DNA of 64,000 bases from Cunninghamia lanceolata (Eukaryota > Streptophyta > Pinopsida > Cupressales > Cupressaceae). Of the stretch, positions 38,830 to 50,342 are shown in pieces. Under the pieces are notes generated by a model that had not been told where the DNA came from, made no database searches, and saw nothing but the letters and a program-made list of their open reading frames with translations. The position numbers were made by a program, and so were the translations under genes. Location: positions 1,488,001-1,552,000 of the forward strand of contig BSBN01000850.1 of the NCBI GenBank assembly GCA_027924645.1. The letters run 5' to 3'. Numbering within the stretch: position 1 is the first letter of the stretch; the number at the start of each line of letters is the position of its first letter.

Positions 38830-39660
38830 ATGAACTTCTGGGGTTACCTCCGAAGAGAGATTTTAATTTATCTATAGATATTATACCTGAATCTAAACCG
38901 ATATCAAAGGCACCATACCGCATGACTACTACGGAGTTGATGGAATTGAAATCTTATCTTTAAGAGCTATTGGATAAAGAGTTGATTAGACCTAGTGTTT
39001 CTCCTTGGGGAGTGCCTATGATCTTTTTCAAAAAGGAGGATGTAACCTTGTGTCTGTGTATAGACTATCATATGCTCAACAAAGCAATGATAAAGAATAA
39101 GTATCCTCTACTGCACATTGATGATCTTTCTGATCAAATGTGTGGTACAATAGTGTTCTTGAAGATCAATCTACAATCTGGATATCATCAGCTGAGATTG
39201 AAAGATGAAGATATTCATAAAACAAATTTCTGAACAAGGTATGGACATTATGAGTTCATAGTTTTACTATTTGGACTTACAAATGCCCATGCAACATTCA
39301 TGAATTTAATGAACAACATTTTCCAAGATTTCTTGGATAAATTTATTCTAGTGTTTATAGATAACATTCATATATATTCAAAGAATGATGAAGAGCATTC
39401 GCAGCATATGCGGTTAGTTCTACAATGGATGAGGGAACATAAGTTGTATGGGAAACTTTCTAAGTGTACTTTCTTTTAGAAAGAGATACAATATCTGGAC
39501 ATATAATATTAGCTAGAGGAATTTTAGTAGATCCTACAAAGATCAAAGCTATACTTGAATGGCCTATGCCAAAGAATGTGCATGCAGTGCACAGTTTCAT
39601 GGGGTTAGCTGGATATTATAGGAAGTTTGTTTTGAACTTTTCTAAGATTTAAAATCCAAT
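38830..39660 (+). pseudogene. Reverse transcriptase region of element E
   Basis: ELLGLPPKRDFNLSIDIIPE, APYRMTTTELMELKSYL, then 38970-39233 with [42 protein letters not shown]; stop TGA at 39231. Past it come [17 protein letters not shown] and [12 protein letters not shown], where YIDD has become FIDN, so the second catalytic Asp is lost. 39464-39652 holds the thumb (ILEWPMPKNVHAVHSFMGLAGYYRKF, shown here only as a landmark). Confidence 0.85.
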
Positions 39661-39689
39661 CACATTACTTCAGAGAAAAGAAAAGCATT

Positions 39690-40140
39690 TTGACTAGTTA
39701 GAAAAATGTCAGGAGGCATTTAATCAGTTAAAAGAGAGGTTGACAACTGCACCAATATTGAAATTTCCTGATCTGAAAGGTCAATTTGTTGTAATTACTG
39801 ATGCCTCAGAAGATGGTTTAGGAGGAGTGCTTATGTATAATGGGTGAGTGGTAGCCTATGAATCCATAAAGATGAGAGCATATGAGTAGAATTATGCTCC
39901 TCATGGCTTAGAGTTAGCAGTAGTTGTGCATGCTTTGCAAGTGTGGGGACACTATTTGTAGGAAAGTCTTTTGAATTGAAGTCGGACCATCAAGGTCTTA
40001 AGTATATATTTTGTCAATCTCATCTACATGCTTGACAAAGAAGATGGTTGGAATTGATATTCGACTATGACTTTTAGATAAGTTTTATCAAAGGTAAAGA
40101 GAACCGAGTACCAGATGCTCTGAGTTGACAGAGGCATATC
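39690..40140 (+). pseudogene. RNase H region of element E
   Basis: [17 protein letters not shown] near 39790 gives the first catalytic Asp in its usual setting. 'YAPHGLELAVVVHALQVW' follows near 39895, and a PDAL motif (GKENRVPDAL) near 40095-40125 marks the end. Several stops. Confidence 0.75.
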
Positions 40141-40369
40141 TCTTCAATTATCTCTATCCACTTGAACTATAAGGATTTAGTGTTACAAAATTCTATAGGT
40201 GATTCAAGTACTATGAGCAAGTTAAGTAGGCTCTCACAGTAAATACTCAAGACTCGATGTATGATGGGTTCTATTTTGAACCAGATGGGCTTTTAAGATA
40301 CAAAATAAGGGTGTATGTTCCAAACTCTACAAAATTAAGAAACCTTGTGTGGAAGTCCTTGAAGTTCAT

Positions 40370-41000
40370 TTCACACCATATTTCGGTCACCCTGGAGTAA
40401 CCAAACACCTAGCCGATCTGAAGTCTCTTTATTTCTAGAAAGGAATGAAGAATGTTAGTGAAAGATTTGTAGAAAGTTTTTTAGAGTGCCAGAGAGTCAA
40501 GGATGAGCATCAACATCTAGCATGACTTCTATATCTGCATGATATTCCAGAGTGGAACTGGCAGGTCATTAGTATGGACTTTGTGATAGGTCCTGCAATG
40601 TCTCAAAATAGACATGATGTTATTGTGGTGATGGTGGACAAGCTCACCAAGGTAGCTCATTTTATACCTAGGAATTTAATGGATGGAGCACCAATTTTAG
40701 CTCACAAGTTTGTGCAAGAAGTGTTTAGATTGCATGGAGTTCCTAGGAAAATTATCTCAAACAGAGATGAGCACATGACATCAAGATTTTGGCAAACTTG
40801 TTTCTCAATGCTAGGAACTCAACTCAATATAAGCTTGGCATATCACTGTGAGATAGATGGTCAGACTGAAAGGGTAAATCAAGTTCTAGAAGATTTGTTG
40901 CAGATGTATTGCATGGATCAGCAATAGAAGTGAGAAGAATGGCTCGACATATAACAACTCCTATCATTCTTCTATTAAGATGGCTCCATTTGAAGCATTG
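40370..41000 (+). pseudogene. Integrase zinc and core region of element E
   Basis: The zinc-binding part near 40380-40510 has GHPGVTKHLADL and then FLECQRVKDEHQ, so one of the two Cys is missing. 40574-40927 encodes the core: SMDFVIGPAMSQNRHD, DKLTKVAHFIP, HGVPRKIISNRDEHMTSRFW (SDRD expected, N in place of the first Asp), and GQTERVNQVLEDLL with the Glu. The core ends at a TAG. Confidence 0.85.
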
Positions 41001-41197
41001 TATGGAAGAAGATGCTAAACTCCTATAAGCTAGGATAAGATAGAAGATAGGATTAGCATTGATCCATAAATGTTACCAGAGATGGAAGAACAAATCAAGC
41101 TAATTAGAAATAGATTGGTGGAAGCAAAGATATATAGAAAAGTTACGCTGATGCCAAGTGTACACTAAGGCAATTCTTAGTTGGAGAAAAAGTTCTT

Positions 41198-41644
41198 TTG
41201 AGAGTTAAACCTCAAAAGAGTTCCATAAAGTTTGGAAAGTCTTTGAAACTAGCTCCTCGATATGTAGGACCCTTCAAAGTTATTGAAGTAATAAATCCAG
41301 TTGCCTTTAGAATCACTCTACCACCAGCTCTTGCCAGGATGCATAATGTTTTTCATGTTTCATATTTGAAAAAGTATATAACAAGTGATAATCATATTCT
41401 TGATTGGAATACTTTACAGGTACAAGACCTAGGATTGGTCATGATCGAGCCTCTCAAAGAGCTCGAAGTTTGCAAGCTCCACTTGTGTAATAGAGAGGTT
41501 ACTCAATGCAAGGTCCAGTGGGACCAATATGAAGAGGATAGTGCCACATGGTACTATTACCATGTTTTTATCAAAGATTTCCTCATTTGTTTCATACTTT
41601 TTAAGTTGAACAAAAACTTTATATTATTTTTTTGGATACACTAA
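41198..41644 (+). pseudogene. Integrase C-terminus with chromodomain-like tail, element E
   Basis: 148 open codons. [20 protein letters not shown] and [16 protein letters not shown] are the GPF/Y-type C-terminal domain of chromovirus integrases. The tail [20 protein letters not shown], then [15 protein letters not shown], has the spacing of a chromodomain-like motif, which in this group targets integration to chromatin. This is the best-preserved segment of the pol. Confidence 0.8.
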
Positions 41645-41665
41645 ATCATCGAGGACAATGAATCT

Positions 41666-41680
41666 TATGGACGGGAGATA
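41666..41680 (+). promoter_or_regulatory. Polypurine tract of element E
   Basis: GGACGGGAGATA directly precedes the 3' LTR start TGCCACACC. Confidence 0.7.
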
Positions 41681-44600
41681 TGCCACACCTCAAATTTTGA
41701 CTATGTTTTACTTTTTACTTGTAGATAATTAGTAGTTGTTTATGAATTAATGTTTTGACATTATGTGAAAATGTCAGGATAAATCAATGATATCATGAGT
41801 TTATGTTTATATGATTAGAATTTAGACATGTGGTTATGAGATGCCATGATTATCTATTCATAAGGTTTATGAATTCACTAATGATGCACTACTCTCAGTT
41901 TGGTGATTGGAATTTGTAACCAAGAAATATCTTTTCCACCCTCTGAGAAAGAGAGGGAGAGCATCATCAGAGATAAGAGAATAGACGTATGGATAAGAAC
42001 AAATCGGTTACCATCTAGGTCTCATTTTTTCACAGTTTAGTGAACCTTCATTGAGTTTGGTAAGTTATGTTTGACCAATTGGTCTAAGTTTGGTTTCGAT
42101 TCGACAAAATCATCGATTGTCAACTAGATCCATTCAGCTTAGGTTTTGTTGAAAATTAAGTTAGGATAGTTTATAACCGTCATCAAGGAAATGGTCAAGA
42201 GTCATTAGTTCTTTGTGTGATATGATATAGATTATATTCAAGAGAAAATATTTACTAATAGTTAAATTGCTTTGTTATCAGAAATTCCCAATTGGAATTC
42301 TATTATGTTAGTTATCTATTTTTGATATTTACGCAAGTTTGAGAGGGGGAGAATACCTTGACCCCATTATCATATCTTGTTGAGTGTTAGAAACAATGTA
42401 AGTATACATTGTATACAAATATTAAGTTGTTATATATATAAAATAAGAATTTTCAGTTTAACCCTATTGTCTTGTTGTCGATAAGCTCTTAAGGGAACAT
42501 GGTATACTTGCAAATTAAATGTAACCACTTCTTGTTAAGTTATGGATGCTTGACTCCTTTACTCCACGAGAACTTGGAGAGTATGGAGGAGCTTTTAAAC
42601 AATTTGGGGAGTGGTCTTAATGACCAGTCACTCCACCATCAATCTGCATGCACCATAGAGAGTGTTTCTAAGATTGAGTTCAGCAGGATCTTGTGGGTAA
42701 GGTAGATTAAAGCCTTGAATAGGCTATATTATCGAGGAGGAATAACGGCCTGAAGGAGAGCGATATCACCTAGTTGGTAAAAAAAATTGAGAGACAAAAA
42801 ATAAGGCACAACATATGGTAAACTGAGTAAAATAGAGAGCTCTATTAATATAGAGAGCTTCATTCTCATATAGAAACCATGGGGGATAAGAGATAGAAAC
42901 GTAGAAGTGGTGTTAAGTCAAGCTCGAGTAGCAAGGAGATAGTTAGAACTTACTTAGGCATTGGAAACTAACAACATCTGGAGGTAAGGATGCCTTTGAT
43001 AAACATTTGTTTCCATTCTTAAACTACAGAACTCTATTATTATTTAAATAAAAATAGAGATATGTTTTCTTAAAACTAAGTATGTAGAGTATACAAAATA
43101 GAGAAATGAAGTTTGAATCTTTAAAGAAGGAGACTGTGATAATGTCATTGATACAGTAGTTTAAAATCATAGAGTTTAAACATTTTATTGTTATAGATTC
43201 ATCAGGAAAAATTGCAGATGTTAACTTTTTCATGCTAACGCTATATCACCGAACTCATAGAGTTATTATATTGTTAACTTAGTCATTTTGGTAGACAGTG
43301 AACTGTGGAAAATGGATTTGAATAGCTCTATTTAATTAGAGGATTTTAGATCTGTAGAAATTTGTCACATATTGTGTATACACTCAAACAAACATAGTTT
43401 TCCTTTAGCTATCAAACACCAAATATGAGTAGAAAGCTAGCATATACATGCAAAGAGAGATTGATATTTGTTCTCATGAACACAAGGTAATGTAGCCGTA
43501 TCCTATTAATGTCACAATGTATAACTAGATGTAGTTATATTTGTTCTTGCAGAGACTAAACCTTACTAGAACTCTTATTTAAACCTAGGAGCTGTGAGGA
43601 GTAAGATTGTATAAGTTTTATTGTTTACAATCAAATGATTTTGTGTTTGATATACACTTATTTTAAAATATATAGAAATGATATTGGTATTGTTCTAAAC
43701 ATCTAGTAGAGTGATATAATATCACTTATGCATTCTATAACAATGATAAGAATTATCATTATATTCAAAGGATGTTATACATGAGATCATAACATGTTCT
43801 ATATCAAAAGTTGGTGGACTTAAGAAGACCCAGAGGTCGAAAATATTGTATTATTATTATTATAGACTCAAACCTATGTAGGTTGAAAGATTGAACTTAG
43901 TCAAGTACTTGTGATAATGATAGTTTTCATTAAGATCTTCTATGAATAAAGATAAACCTCATTTTCTATGTTTATACATGATATGAGAAATGTGAATTCG
44001 AACAATGCCCAAGTGGTCAAGAGAAGGCTAGAGGTTTTTGTTTCCATGTTATATTATTATAAAATTTTACTTTTGGTAAAATAAGAGTATTTGTTATACC
44101 AATAAGTTTGGGTTAGAGAAGTTAAAACCCTAGAATCAACTCATAAGGGTTTAGAAAACTTACAAACTCTTTTAAGTCGGTTAAGACATTGATTTAGTCT
44201 ATTGTATATTATGGTCGATAGTGAATAGTCAAGAGACCATAGATCAAGACATGTATAATTTAGGAAGAGTTTATGAAAGAACTTATGTTAAATATAAATG
44301 ATTTCTTGTTAAAGTCAGAAACTTGATATATATAACACAAGAGTGTTCTATCTTTGGGTCCTTGAGTAGAAGGACAGGAAGTCATAGACCCTAGAACTTG
44401 CAAGTATGCAATGAGGGACTCTTTGAAAGGTTAAAATCACCTAAACCTACATATTGGATATATCGTAGATTGAACATTAAATTCTAAGTCAGATTGACTA
44501 GGATTTGAGTTTAGTCAAGAGAATTTATGTCTAGAGTTGCTAGTCAAGCAAGTCAAACTATAGGATGAGGTAGTTTCCAAGTCAAGTTAGAGGCATGTGA

Positions 44601-45256
44601 ACATGACTACATTTATTGAAAACACCTATTTATAGAGAAACTTTGGCCAAAGTGTTACATTTGTCTCTGCATGCATTAGTCAGTTAACTGTGTCTAGATT
44701 GCGTAACTTGTTAGAATGATCATACTTAGCTAGAAGATTGTCTAGATTCGTATGGTCAATTGAGTTACATAGGACACAACACTAGGACTTAGATGGCAAC
44801 TTGTTGGTTCCTCATATCTATACTCTTCGTGAAATGTAGGGCCACTTCCAGATAGAAGATGAGTGGGATATCGCTGGTCTGTGGTTAGCGAAGAAGCACT
44901 CGGATGATGATCTCCCTCTGTAGCAGAAGACTTACCGAGACTTGTGAGACAGACACCAAGATTCCAGATGCAATATACTTCATGATTGACTTATGATTTT
45001 CAAAATTATGTAAACTTATTCATATTGCCAAGTGCAAAGTATTTGTAATTGTAATGTGATATGATTTCATTATGATTTTATCTTTGAATATATTGTATTT
45101 TCAAGGTTGGAAAATATTCTGAAAAGATATGTATTTAATTCTTTGAGATTATGCAAATGATAAATGATAAAAAAATCATTCATGTTTAAACATGTTCATT
45201 TATTTTCTTAGTAAATTTTGTGAGTAATTCCAAGTAGTATGAGATGGTATGTTACA
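41681..45256 (+). repeat. 3' LTR of element E
   Basis: 3576 bases, direct repeat of 32815-36386; starts TGCCACACCTC, ends GGTATGTTACA, followed by AAGAA. Confidence 0.92.
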
Positions 45257-45732
45257 AAGAAAGATAAGGGGTTGAGCACCACCAAGGGTTTTCACCACCC
45301 AATTGGACTTCCTTTCTACTAATGAGGAATGGGGAAGGTCTACTTGCAAGCTTCTATTGAGTACTGTAGGTTTGAATATTGGCTTTGCTTAGACTTAACA
45401 TCATGATTTGTTAAGACTGAGATCAATGTAAAGCTAAAAGCTAGGCTTTGATTATATAACCATTGGGGAATGTAATAGGGGAAGTGATAAGTGGTAAGCA
45501 ATATTATAAGGGATCCCAAAGGCTCATAGGGTCAACCTATACCTAAGAAACCTTAGACTCCTCACTAAAATGAAAATCATACAAGAGCATGTCACTTCAA
45601 AAGAATGCATGGTGGAATAGAATGAAGAATGCAAATACTAATTTGATTTTTCAATGATTTTATAATTTGTTTAGATTTTTTAGATTATTTGATTTTTTTG
45701 GATTTTTCTATGTTTTTATGATTTTTTAAACA

Positions 45733-47580
45733 TAGTATTTCTTGAGGTGGAAGGCATTAACCATCTCACCAAACTCTTCACCTTCCATAGTGCACATAAG
45801 ATATGCACCATTTCCAACATATTCTTTGATTATGTAAGGGTCTTTCTGATCTTTGTGATTTACTTTTCGTCCTGTGTTTCTTGTTCTTGGTACTTCCTTT
45901 CTAAAAGATAATTTCTCCTATTTTATATGCTCCTAAAGGGTTATTTTGTTCTTGCCGACTTGGCTCCATGACTTCTCGAGATAACATGATATGAGCCAAG
46001 GATTCAAAGGCATGTTGATGAGAGGGAGTCCAATACATAACTCAATCACAATTCAAAAGTTTAGTGAGTAAGTCAAATTCATCTTATAAGTAGATATTGA
46101 CTTCATCACGCTCCTAGACACTTTGTAGAAATTGAAACATCTTGTAAGAATTTTGTGGCTCCCTTTTCTCATCTAGAGGGAAAAATCTTATACTTGTCTT
46201 TGAATTCAATTCTAGTCATAAGTCCATGGAATATCCTATATACTCTTTGGGTAATTCAGGGATAACAAGATCCTTTATTCCTATGATTATTTATATTTTT
46301 TGTTCCTTGTGAAATTCTCCTTCGCTTACCCCATCTTCATCAAGGAATCTTTCAATCATCTCCATTTGAACCATAGGTTCCTCCCATGTATCAATATCAT
46401 TGGATTGTATTAAAGTTGAATCAAAAGGTTGTTCTAGGGGTTTGGGAACTATAAAAGCTCTTTATAAAACCTCTAGAGTATTTGTTGACTCATTGTCCAC
46501 CAAATTAACTTCTTCATGGTTATTAGATTACACTTGTGTTGGAGGTGTACATGGCATATAAGTATCTTTAGAGGGTGAACGAGGCTCATAAGGATCACTT
46601 TCTTCCTAAGTTTGAGGCACTTATGACTCACTTGCCATCTTTTATTTTGGAGGCATCAAAGGAGTATAACTTTCTGATGTTTCTTCCTTAGGGGATGAGA
46701 AGGCATGTGGAACCACCTTTTCCATGTCTAACATTTTAGTTTTGAAGTCATGACATATCATCTTTTGGGGAACTTCGCCTATGCATGGGATGGTTTGATT
46801 AAACCATTATTGTTCATCTTCAAAAAATATATTGATTATGAAGACATCCAAAAGAAATTGAATGGGATTGTCCTTTTCTAGCCATTCCATGATTATAATA
46901 TTTTTTTTTGGGTCTCTCTCTTTTTTTGATGATTCTCCTTTCTCAAAGGTTTTTATTTATGCATTGTTTACCATTTTGCTAAGTGGTTTGATCTTCTTTA
47001 TTCATATCGATTATGGAGTTGGATCTAGAATAGAGATTTTATTTCTTGATAGCTCATAATTGATAGGAATTCTTGTCTTCTTCTTGGTCATGTGTCTATC
47101 TTGATCATATTGAAAGGTTTAGGATCTCCCTTCGCAACATATATCTTTCCAATGTGTAAAAAATAGAACCTCTTGGAATAATGTGGAGGGTACCAGTACC
47201 ACCTTTATTCTATGTATCCACAGTCTTCCCAACAACAAGTTATAACAAGTGTTCTTATCACTAACATAGAATATTGTGGGAACGGTTTTGGGTCACAAGG
47301 AAACTAGTAGCATGATCTTTTCATTTGTTGTTGCTTTTAGATTGTCATACATAACCTTTGAGGGTATCTTGGCATGTTGTGATGTTTGTGTGTTCATATC
47401 TCATTCTCTCTAGTAGAGAAAATGGAAGTATATTTATAGTGTCTTTGTCGTCAATCATTATTCTTTTTATATACGTGTCATAAATCCATACTTGTAGATA
47501 CTAGGTTGGATCTCCTTTCTTGATCAATTTTTCCTCATAAGGCATTTGTTTTAGTGGTATGTGCATGGGAATGGGGGACC
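45733..47580 (-). pseudogene. Decayed Ty3/gypsy polyprotein fragments (protease ... integrase C-terminus)
   Basis: Minus strand, in the expected order. 47580-47400: RIMIDDKDTINILPFSLLER, resembling the protease active-site segment (IDGGSALN type), catalytic turn altered to D-D-K. 47275-47190: YNLLLGRLWIH, the classic protease end motif of Tat/Athila-like lineages. 46700-46020: an acidic linker with PELPKEYIGYSMDL. 45860-45733: DPYIIKEYVGNGAYLM ... VNAFHLKKYY, the C-terminal segment of integrase. RT, RNase H and integrase core are missing, so this is an internally deleted relic. Element E lies immediately to its left. LTRs were not found. Confidence 0.6.
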
Positions 47581-48360
47581 AAAAGGGGGTCAAAGTGGCC
47601 ACTTTTTTTTTTTTTTATCTGAAATCAGTACAAACTAATCTTGGATGAGAAATTGATGATAGCTATACTCAAAATTAGAAGATATGATAAGAATAAGATT
47701 TGTAGTGCCTAGAATCTAGTTTCTAAACTACTTTTTTTTTCTAAAAATGGTGGATATTAAGAGGTTCAAATAGGGGGAGCACACAAAGTGTTCTTGTTTT
47801 TGTCAAAAAAATATAATATAGTGTTTGGTGTGGTCCCCCTAAAATGTTGACTTTTTTAAGTATTTCACAAATCACTTTGGCAGAAAATTAGCTATCATTT
47901 AGTTTATGCCTGATTTTTGTGTTAATTTTTTAATGAATATATGAACTTTTATGAATTGTTAAAGTGGACACATCCTAAAAATTAAAAATTTGAGTGTGCT
48001 CCCCCCTAATTTTTTGAAAACTAATCAAAAATCATTTTTTTTCAATGTGTATAGAATAGAGTCTAGAATCTCAAAATGTAATTTTTTTCAAATTTTGACA
48101 AATGTGTAAAAAATGACACGATAAATACTACAAATAGGTTTTCTACAAAAAAGGAACACATTAGAAAAATAAATTGAAGATGGAAACCTTAATGTTATCA
48201 TATTTTAGAACAAAAATACATGGTTAGAATGATAATGAAAAACTTGAAGTCATCCTTGCATTTTTTCATAGTAACATTGAAAACATGTGAACTTTCAATG
48301 GAGAGTACACTCGAGAGGATCTTTATTTATCTTGAGGAGAGCAACACACTCTCCTCATTT
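47581..48360. other. AT-rich spacer, nothing recognised
   Basis: Homopolymer runs (T-runs near 47607 and 47731) and AT-rich sequence. No coding signal. Confidence 0.4.
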
Positions 48361-49183
48361 TCAAGGTTTTGTCAAGGTTGATTGAATCCCGATCATAATC
48401 TCTTCTTGTGTCTTTAGCTTTTTGTGTTTTCTTCTCTTTTTATTACGAGTCAGAGTAATAAAACTAATTTTTTCTCCAATTTTAGTTTGGGAGAAGGATA
48501 ATTTCTCTAAAAATAATAATTCCATGTCCTTGTATAAGAATTCATCTACTATATCATCAAACAAATCCCCTCCCACTTCCCTTAATGCATCATTTTAACC
48601 AAAGCATCTAGATGCTCATTTGTATATGTTGTTTCCCTATTTACTTCCTTAGCTTCTTTGAACTAAGATAATGTTGGATCCTATATCTCATCTTTAGTTT
48701 GAAGATGAACCTACAAGAATATTTCTTTGGAGTCTTTTGTTAGTTTCTTCTGAGCTAGTTTGCACAACCTCTATATTCTGAGTAGGAGACTAAATAGGTT
48801 GATATGGTTCCAGTTAAAATATAGGACTGACATTATTTCCTTTATTTGCTAATTGTGTGGGAATAACCTCATCCCCTTGAGGAGATAACAGTTTAAAGTC
48901 AATGAGTTGGTGTTACCTACTAGCTGCTTGGGAGAGAAATGTTTGTTACATTCTATGTGGCCATAACCTTTATATATGTAGCATCTTAGTTCTATACCCT
49001 CATAGAATATTTTTTGTTCCCATCTCGCTATTGTGCTTGCAAGTGTAAAAAATGGTGGACATCTAGAAGAAGCTTCTAGAAGGACATACATCCTAACATT
49101 TTCATCTGGGTTTCTCAAGAGTTCTAAATCAAGGCTTTAAAATGTACCTAGGGTATTACCAATGATTTTAAGAATGGTAGGAT
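48361..49183 (-). pseudogene. LINE ORF1-like gene, C-terminal half, interrupted by element A
   Basis: Minus-strand fragments. 49118-48849 has WEQKIFYEGIELRCYIYKGY then GHIECNK, the plant L1 ORF1 pattern in which a 'W.q.I.YEgiP.rC..C...GH' segment forms a zinc knuckle (zf-CCHC_4-like; one Cys is Tyr here). 48576-48361 is a basic Lys/Arg tail. 49183-49120 shows the end of a DUF4283-like domain (ILKIIGNTLGTF type), which continues across element A at 56587. ORF2 (endonuclease/RT) is absent downstream. Confidence 0.65.
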
Positions 49184-50277
49184 TGTTGGCAAGAGACACT
49201 ATATGGATTCATGGTTGTTGTCATTGATGGCAACAAAGGTCATCCCACATATCCGCAAGTCATAATGTGTCTCTACCGGAAGTCAGAATAAAGATTGTTG
49301 TGGTCCGGTGAACAAGAACAGAGCATGTGGCAAGGTCCGACAGATTGATCCAGATCTCTCAGAGGAAGTGTCTTGGTGCAGTGCGGATTTGGGGAAGTCA
49401 AGAGGACTACCTTGAGTGGTATATTCCAAGGATTTAGCCTCCGGTGATGGACAAGGAGAAAGATATGAATAGTTGAGTACTGGATTCTTGAGAGACAGTG
49501 AAAACAGAGGAAGAACTGACTGACAGAGTATCAGACTACTTTCCGGATGTGTTACTATTGATGATAGAGGTTGTGAAGGCATGAATCATGTTTGACCGAC
49601 ATGATTAATGATATCTACAAGTATATGCTTGATCCGCATTGCTTGGTGAGGAAGGATTCAGCTGACAGAACAAGAGTTTGTAAGAAACTAGACTGTTCCG
49701 GATGCCGACTAGAAAGGTGATGAAATTACTTGTGCGGATATATATAGAGGATGGATTTAGTTGTGAAGGGGGAAATGGTGTGAAGATATATGCGAATAAG
49801 TCCAGAACAGAGCAGAAGTAGCAAAAAGGATCCGGTATGTGAAAGATAGCAGAATAAAGAACAGAGGAAAGATGAAGTGCAGCAGATCAGTGTACTGAGC
49901 CTAATCGGAACTGAACTCCAGCATATGCAGATGCTTCCAATCAGTTCAAGACTGTGATTCTTATCACTTTGTAGACAGTGTGTCTTCTTGTAGGCAGTGG
50001 GCCTCTTGTGAGCAGTGTGCTCGGGCAGTGAGCCCTAATTGGCAAGTGCCATTTTTTGTAATCTCCTATTCTTCTAACAGAGAATAATTTTGGGTTAATC
50101 ACCCCGTGGTTTTCTCCCTTAACAGGGTTTCCACGTCAAAAATACTGTGTTATGTGTTTCTTATTTCATGGTAATGTTTTTGTGTTTGATTCAATGCTGC
50201 ATCAATTAATAAGAAAGATCAATAAGGGAAATAATTAGGATAACTGATTCACCCCCCCCCCCTCTCAGTTATCAACA
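49184..50277 (+). repeat. 5' LTR of element A
   Basis: 1094 bases, TGTTGGCAAG ... TTATCAACA. TATATATA at 49739-49746 is the likely promoter TATA element. 'gcagtg' sub-repeats near 49974-50035 and CCCTTAACAGGGTTTCCACG near 50118-50137 follow, then a run of 11 C. By eye it differs from the 3' LTR by about ten substitutions and two small indels. Confidence 0.95.
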
Positions 50278-50279
50278 AT

Positions 50280-50298
50280 TGGTATCAAAGCCAAGTTC
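50280..50298 (+). promoter_or_regulatory. Primer-binding site of element A
   Basis: TGGTATCAAAGCCAAGTTC, two bases after the LTR, complementary to the 3' end of initiator-Met tRNA with an A replacing G at position 9. Confidence 0.9.
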
Positions 50299-50342
50299 CT
50301 CCTAATAGAGCCTAACAGCTTGAGGAAGATCTGGGAGTTCAA

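Larger units (their letters stand above)
32815..45256 (+). mobile_element. Element E: Ty3/gypsy chromovirus-like element with 3.6-kb LTRs
   Basis: LTRs 32815-36386 and 41681-45256, exact AAGAA duplications at 32810-32814 and 45257-45261, iMet PBS at 36389, PPT before the 3' LTR, and decayed gag-PR-RT-RH-IN plus a chromodomain-like tail on the plus strand. Total 12.4 kb, of which 7.1 kb is LTR. The LTR copies differ at many positions over their whole length and the ORFs are broken, so this is old. Confidence 0.92.

Noticed and set aside
49283..49582. 99-codon minus-strand frame repeated at 55580-55888
   Set aside because: Both lie in the A LTRs and are identical only because the LTRs are; composition (Ser/Leu/Pro) suggests a chance frame.
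50250..50263. C-run near the end of the A LTR as an assembly artefact
   Set aside because: Present in both A LTRs and in the B LTR (10753-10760), so it is a family feature.
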